A program made the position numbers and the translations under genes. Shown in pieces: positions 4,889-6,747 of a stretch of DNA of 6,747 nucleotides. Position 1 is the first letter of the stretch. Each line of letters begins with the position of its first letter. The notes beneath the pieces were generated by a model. That model was given only the letters and a program-made list of their open reading frames with translations. It was not told where the DNA came from and ran no database searches. Origin of the DNA: Candidatus Aminicenantota bacterium (GTDB lineage: Bacteria > Acidobacteriota > Aminicenantia > Aminicenantales > Aminicenantaceae); contig DAOVBT010000109.1 in NCBI GenBank assembly GCA_030670375.1, forward strand, positions 1-6,747, given 5' to 3'.

Positions 4889-6526
4889 TTGCCTTCTGAC
4901 AGCAAATTCGATAGAGAAGAAATTCAGGACCTGATTTCCAAGGGAAGGAAACGAGGATATCTTCTCTTCGAAGAAATCGATAAGACTTTCCAAGACGAAT
5001 TCGACTCCGATGCAGACTTCAACGAATTCATCAGTTCGATGGATGACTATGGGATAAAAATCCGATACAAGCAGAGAGGGCACCTTCCCAAGAGAAAAAA
5101 AAGCGATATCGTTTCTTTAGAGGGTCTGGAAAGAACAACGGATCCTGTGAAACTCTACTTGAGAGAAATGGGGAACATTTCGCTTCTCACAAGAGAGGGG
5201 GAAATCACCATCGCACGGGAAATCGAGCGCGGAGAAAAAACGGTAATCAAAGCTCTTTCGAAAACAAGATTGGTCCTCAACGAAGTGCTTGCCATCGAAG
5301 AAAAACTCGACGAGTTCCCTGACATTCTTCACGATATGTTTGAGATCAGCGAAGACGATATCGGAGAGGGAAAGTTCGAGGAGAAAAAGAAGCAGATATT
5401 GAAAAAGATCGGAAAAATCCGGGAAATGAGCCAACAGCACGATGCCATTTCCCCACGCAAAAAAAACGCATTTACCAGAGGCCGTCTGATCGTTCAAATG
5501 AGCCGATCCATCAGAGACCTTAACATCCGCCCCAGCTTGCGTGAAGAGATCATCGAAACGTTAAGGGAAAAACTAAAGGTGATAAACGAGCTGGAAGAAA
5601 CAAAAGAGGAACTGAACCTCGCCCTTAAACAAGCCAAAACGAAACGATCCAAGAAAAAAGAAGCAGACCTGAAACTGAGAATAAAAAATGTCACTAAACT
5701 GCTGAGAACCTTCCAGAGAGAAATAGGATTAGACTCCCAGGCATTGCGAAAAACGCTCAGGGCCATCACGACCGGAAAAAAAATCAGCGAACAGGCAAAA
5801 AAAGAATTGGTCGCAGCAAATTTGCGTCTGGTCGTTTCGATAGCAAAAAAATACAGCAATCGTGGACTTCAATTCCTCGACTTGATCCAAGAAGGCAACA
5901 TGGGTTTGATGAAAGCCGTGGATAAGTTTGAATACAGAAGAGGCTACAAATTTTCGACTTATGCCACATGGTGGATCAGACAGGCCATCACGCGCGCTAT
6001 CGCCGACCAAGCAAGGACGATCAGGATACCCGTTCACATGATCGAGACCATCAATAAATTGATCCGAATTTCCCGAAGTCTGGTGCAAGAGATCGGGAGG
6101 GAACCGACATGTGAAGAAATCGCAAAAAAAATGGACCTTCCGATCATCAAGGTGCGGAAAATCATCAAGATCGCCCAGGAACCCATATCCCTCGAGACGC
6201 CCATCGGAGAGGAGGAAGACAGCCACTTGGGTGATTTTATAGAAGATAAATTTATCCCATCCCCTCCGGATGCCGTCATTCACATCAACCTGAGAGAGCA
6301 GATAGAGAATGCGCTGAAAACACTCACAGAGAGAGAGGCAAAAGTCCTTAAGATGAGATTCGGACTGGGAGACGGGAACGAACACACCCTAGAGGAAGTT
6401 GGCCAGCAGTTCAAGGTTACGCGTGAAAGGATCCGGCAGATCGAAGCGAAGGCATTGCGCAAACTAAAACATCCCAGCCGGAGCCGAAAGTTGAAGTCAT
6501 TCACGAACGGCGAAGAACTTGTTTGA
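4889..6526 (+). CDS. rpoD: RpoD, primary sigma factor (sigma70 family)
   Basis: The housekeeping sigma factor, which directs core RNA polymerase to -35/-10 promoters. The protein has 545 residues. An acidic region 1.1-like segment occupies about 6-60, region 1.2 about 85-115 (DPVKLYLREMG), and a Lys/Glu-rich, probably helical non-conserved insert about 118-295. Region 2 spans about 305-383: NLRLVVSIAKKY, LDLIQEGNMGLMKAVDKFEY, then YATWWIRQAITRAIADQART for -10 melting and recognition. Region 3 is about 384-460. Region 4 is about 468-535, with TLEEVGQQFKVTRERIRQIE as the -35-binding helix-turn-helix. The presence of regions 1.1 and 1.2 and the intact 2.4/4.2 motifs mark a primary sigma rather than an alternative one. 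It is the second gene after dnaG, as in the classical macromolecular-synthesis operon, and is probably co-transcribed from the promoter at 2851-2879. Its base composition resembles the first 280 bp of dnaG, not the middle. Confidence 0.97.
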   Translation: MPSDSKFDREEIQDLISKGRKRGYLLFEEIDKTFQDEFDSDADFNEFISSMDDYGIKIRYKQRGHLPKRKKSDIVSLEGLERTTDPVKLYLREMGNISLLTREGEITIAREIERGEKTVIKALSKTRLVLNEVLAIEEKLDEFPDILHDMFEISEDDIGEGKFEEKKKQILKKIGKIREMSQQHDAISPRKKNAFTRGRLIVQMSRSIRDLNIRPSLREEIIETLREKLKVINELEETKEELNLALKQAKTKRSKKKEADLKLRIKNVTKLLRTFQREIGLDSQALRKTLRAITTGKKISEQAKKELVAANLRLVVSIAKKYSNRGLQFLDLIQEGNMGLMKAVDKFEYRRGYKFSTYATWWIRQAITRAIADQARTIRIPVHMIETINKLIRISRSLVQEIGREPTCEEIAKKMDLPIIKVRKIIKIAQEPISLETPIGEEEDSHLGDFIEDKFIPSPPDAVIHINLREQIENALKTLTEREAKVLKMRFGLGDGNEHTLEEVGQQFKVTRERIRQIEAKALRKLKHPSRSRKLKSFTNGEELV

Positions 6527-6582
6527 CCCCGTTTGCAAGCATCCCTATTTCCGCGATATCAAAAGGCTTTATATTGGCATTT

Positions 6583-6624
6583 AGGAATGGTTTTGCTCCC
6601 GTGAAAATTTTTAACGCCATTCCT
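6583..6624. repeat. 8-bp inverted repeat downstream of rpoD
   Basis: AGGAATGG (6583-6590) and CCATTCCT (6617-6624) are exact reverse complements 26 nt apart. The loop is long and no T-run follows, so it is a poor intrinsic terminator. It is the only candidate stem I see in the 221 bp after rpoD. It may be a processing hairpin or chance. Confidence 0.35.
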
Positions 6625-6653
6625 CACCGCCCTTCTCGGCGACTATGCGCACG

Positions 6654-6682
6654 TTGACACCCAATCTCTTCCACTCTATCCT
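6654..6682 (+). promoter_or_regulatory. possible promoter for a gene beyond the right edge
   Basis: TTGACA (6654-6659) is followed after 17 nt by TATCCT (6677-6682), which keeps the TA and final T of the -10 consensus. Transcription would start near 6689 and leave the window. No recognisable gene begins before the edge. Confidence 0.35.
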
Positions 6683-6747
6683 CTGTTCCCGTGCTTGCCC
6701 GGATCTCTATTCATTTAGCAAAGTCGTGCTCAAGACAACATCGCCGA

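Noticed and set aside
5729..6385. 218-codon minus-strand frame opposite rpoD
   Set aside because: It is the antisense of conserved rpoD regions 2-4. The Phe/Cys/Asp-rich product has no recognisable family.
6521..6530. TTTGACCCC at the rpoD stop matching GGGGTCAAA near the lpxC -35 box
   Set aside because: A 9-bp match on opposite strands, part of which encodes the rpoD stop. No other shared flanking sequence was seen, so chance is likely.
6645..6747. Open plus-strand frame from ATG 6645 to the window edge
   Set aside because: It has 34 codons, no ribosome binding site and no recognisable motif, and it overlaps the candidate promoter. Too little to call.

Overview
The window looks like a chromosomal segment of a Gram-negative, lipopolysaccharide-making bacterium. 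Two early cell-envelope genes (lpxC and the 5' part of glmU) sit beside core replication and transcription genes (dnaG, rpoD). The overall style (moderate GC, Lys/Glu-rich proteins, a TPR protein with the 'end-of-group' tail) would fit an Acidobacteriota/Aminicenantes-like lineage, but that is an impression and the sequence does not prove it.

Left part, minus strand (2-1815): lpxC, then a small TPR protein gene, then glmU running off the left edge. The order of transcription is lpxC -> TPR -> glmU. The TPR stop and the glmU start overlap as ATGA. A good promoter-like pair lies in the lpxC-TPR gap and another lies in front of lpxC. LpxC makes the committed step of lipid A synthesis, and GlmU makes the UDP-GlcNAc from which both lipid A and peptidoglycan are built, so this is an envelope-precursor cluster.

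Middle (1816-2753): a 194-bp divergent intergenic region carries a perfect 26-bp inverted repeat with a 28-nt spacer, which resembles a dispersed REP/MITE-type element. It is followed by larB on the plus strand (nickel-pincer cofactor synthesis), with no other lar gene in view.

Right part (2754-6526): a 376-bp gene-free stretch carries a near-consensus promoter and a long leader with extensive, nested RNA pairing. It leads into dnaG (primase) and, 16 nt later, rpoD (primary sigma factor). This is the dnaG-rpoD core of the macromolecular-synthesis operon, without rpsU in front. The internal part of dnaG is clearly more AT-rich than both its ends and rpoD.

After rpoD (6527-6747) there is an 8-bp inverted repeat and a possible promoter, but no gene I can support.

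The most interesting unexplained signals are the structured dnaG leader, the non-canonical active-site motif in LpxC, the compositional mosaic inside dnaG, and the perfect palindrome between lpxC and larB.
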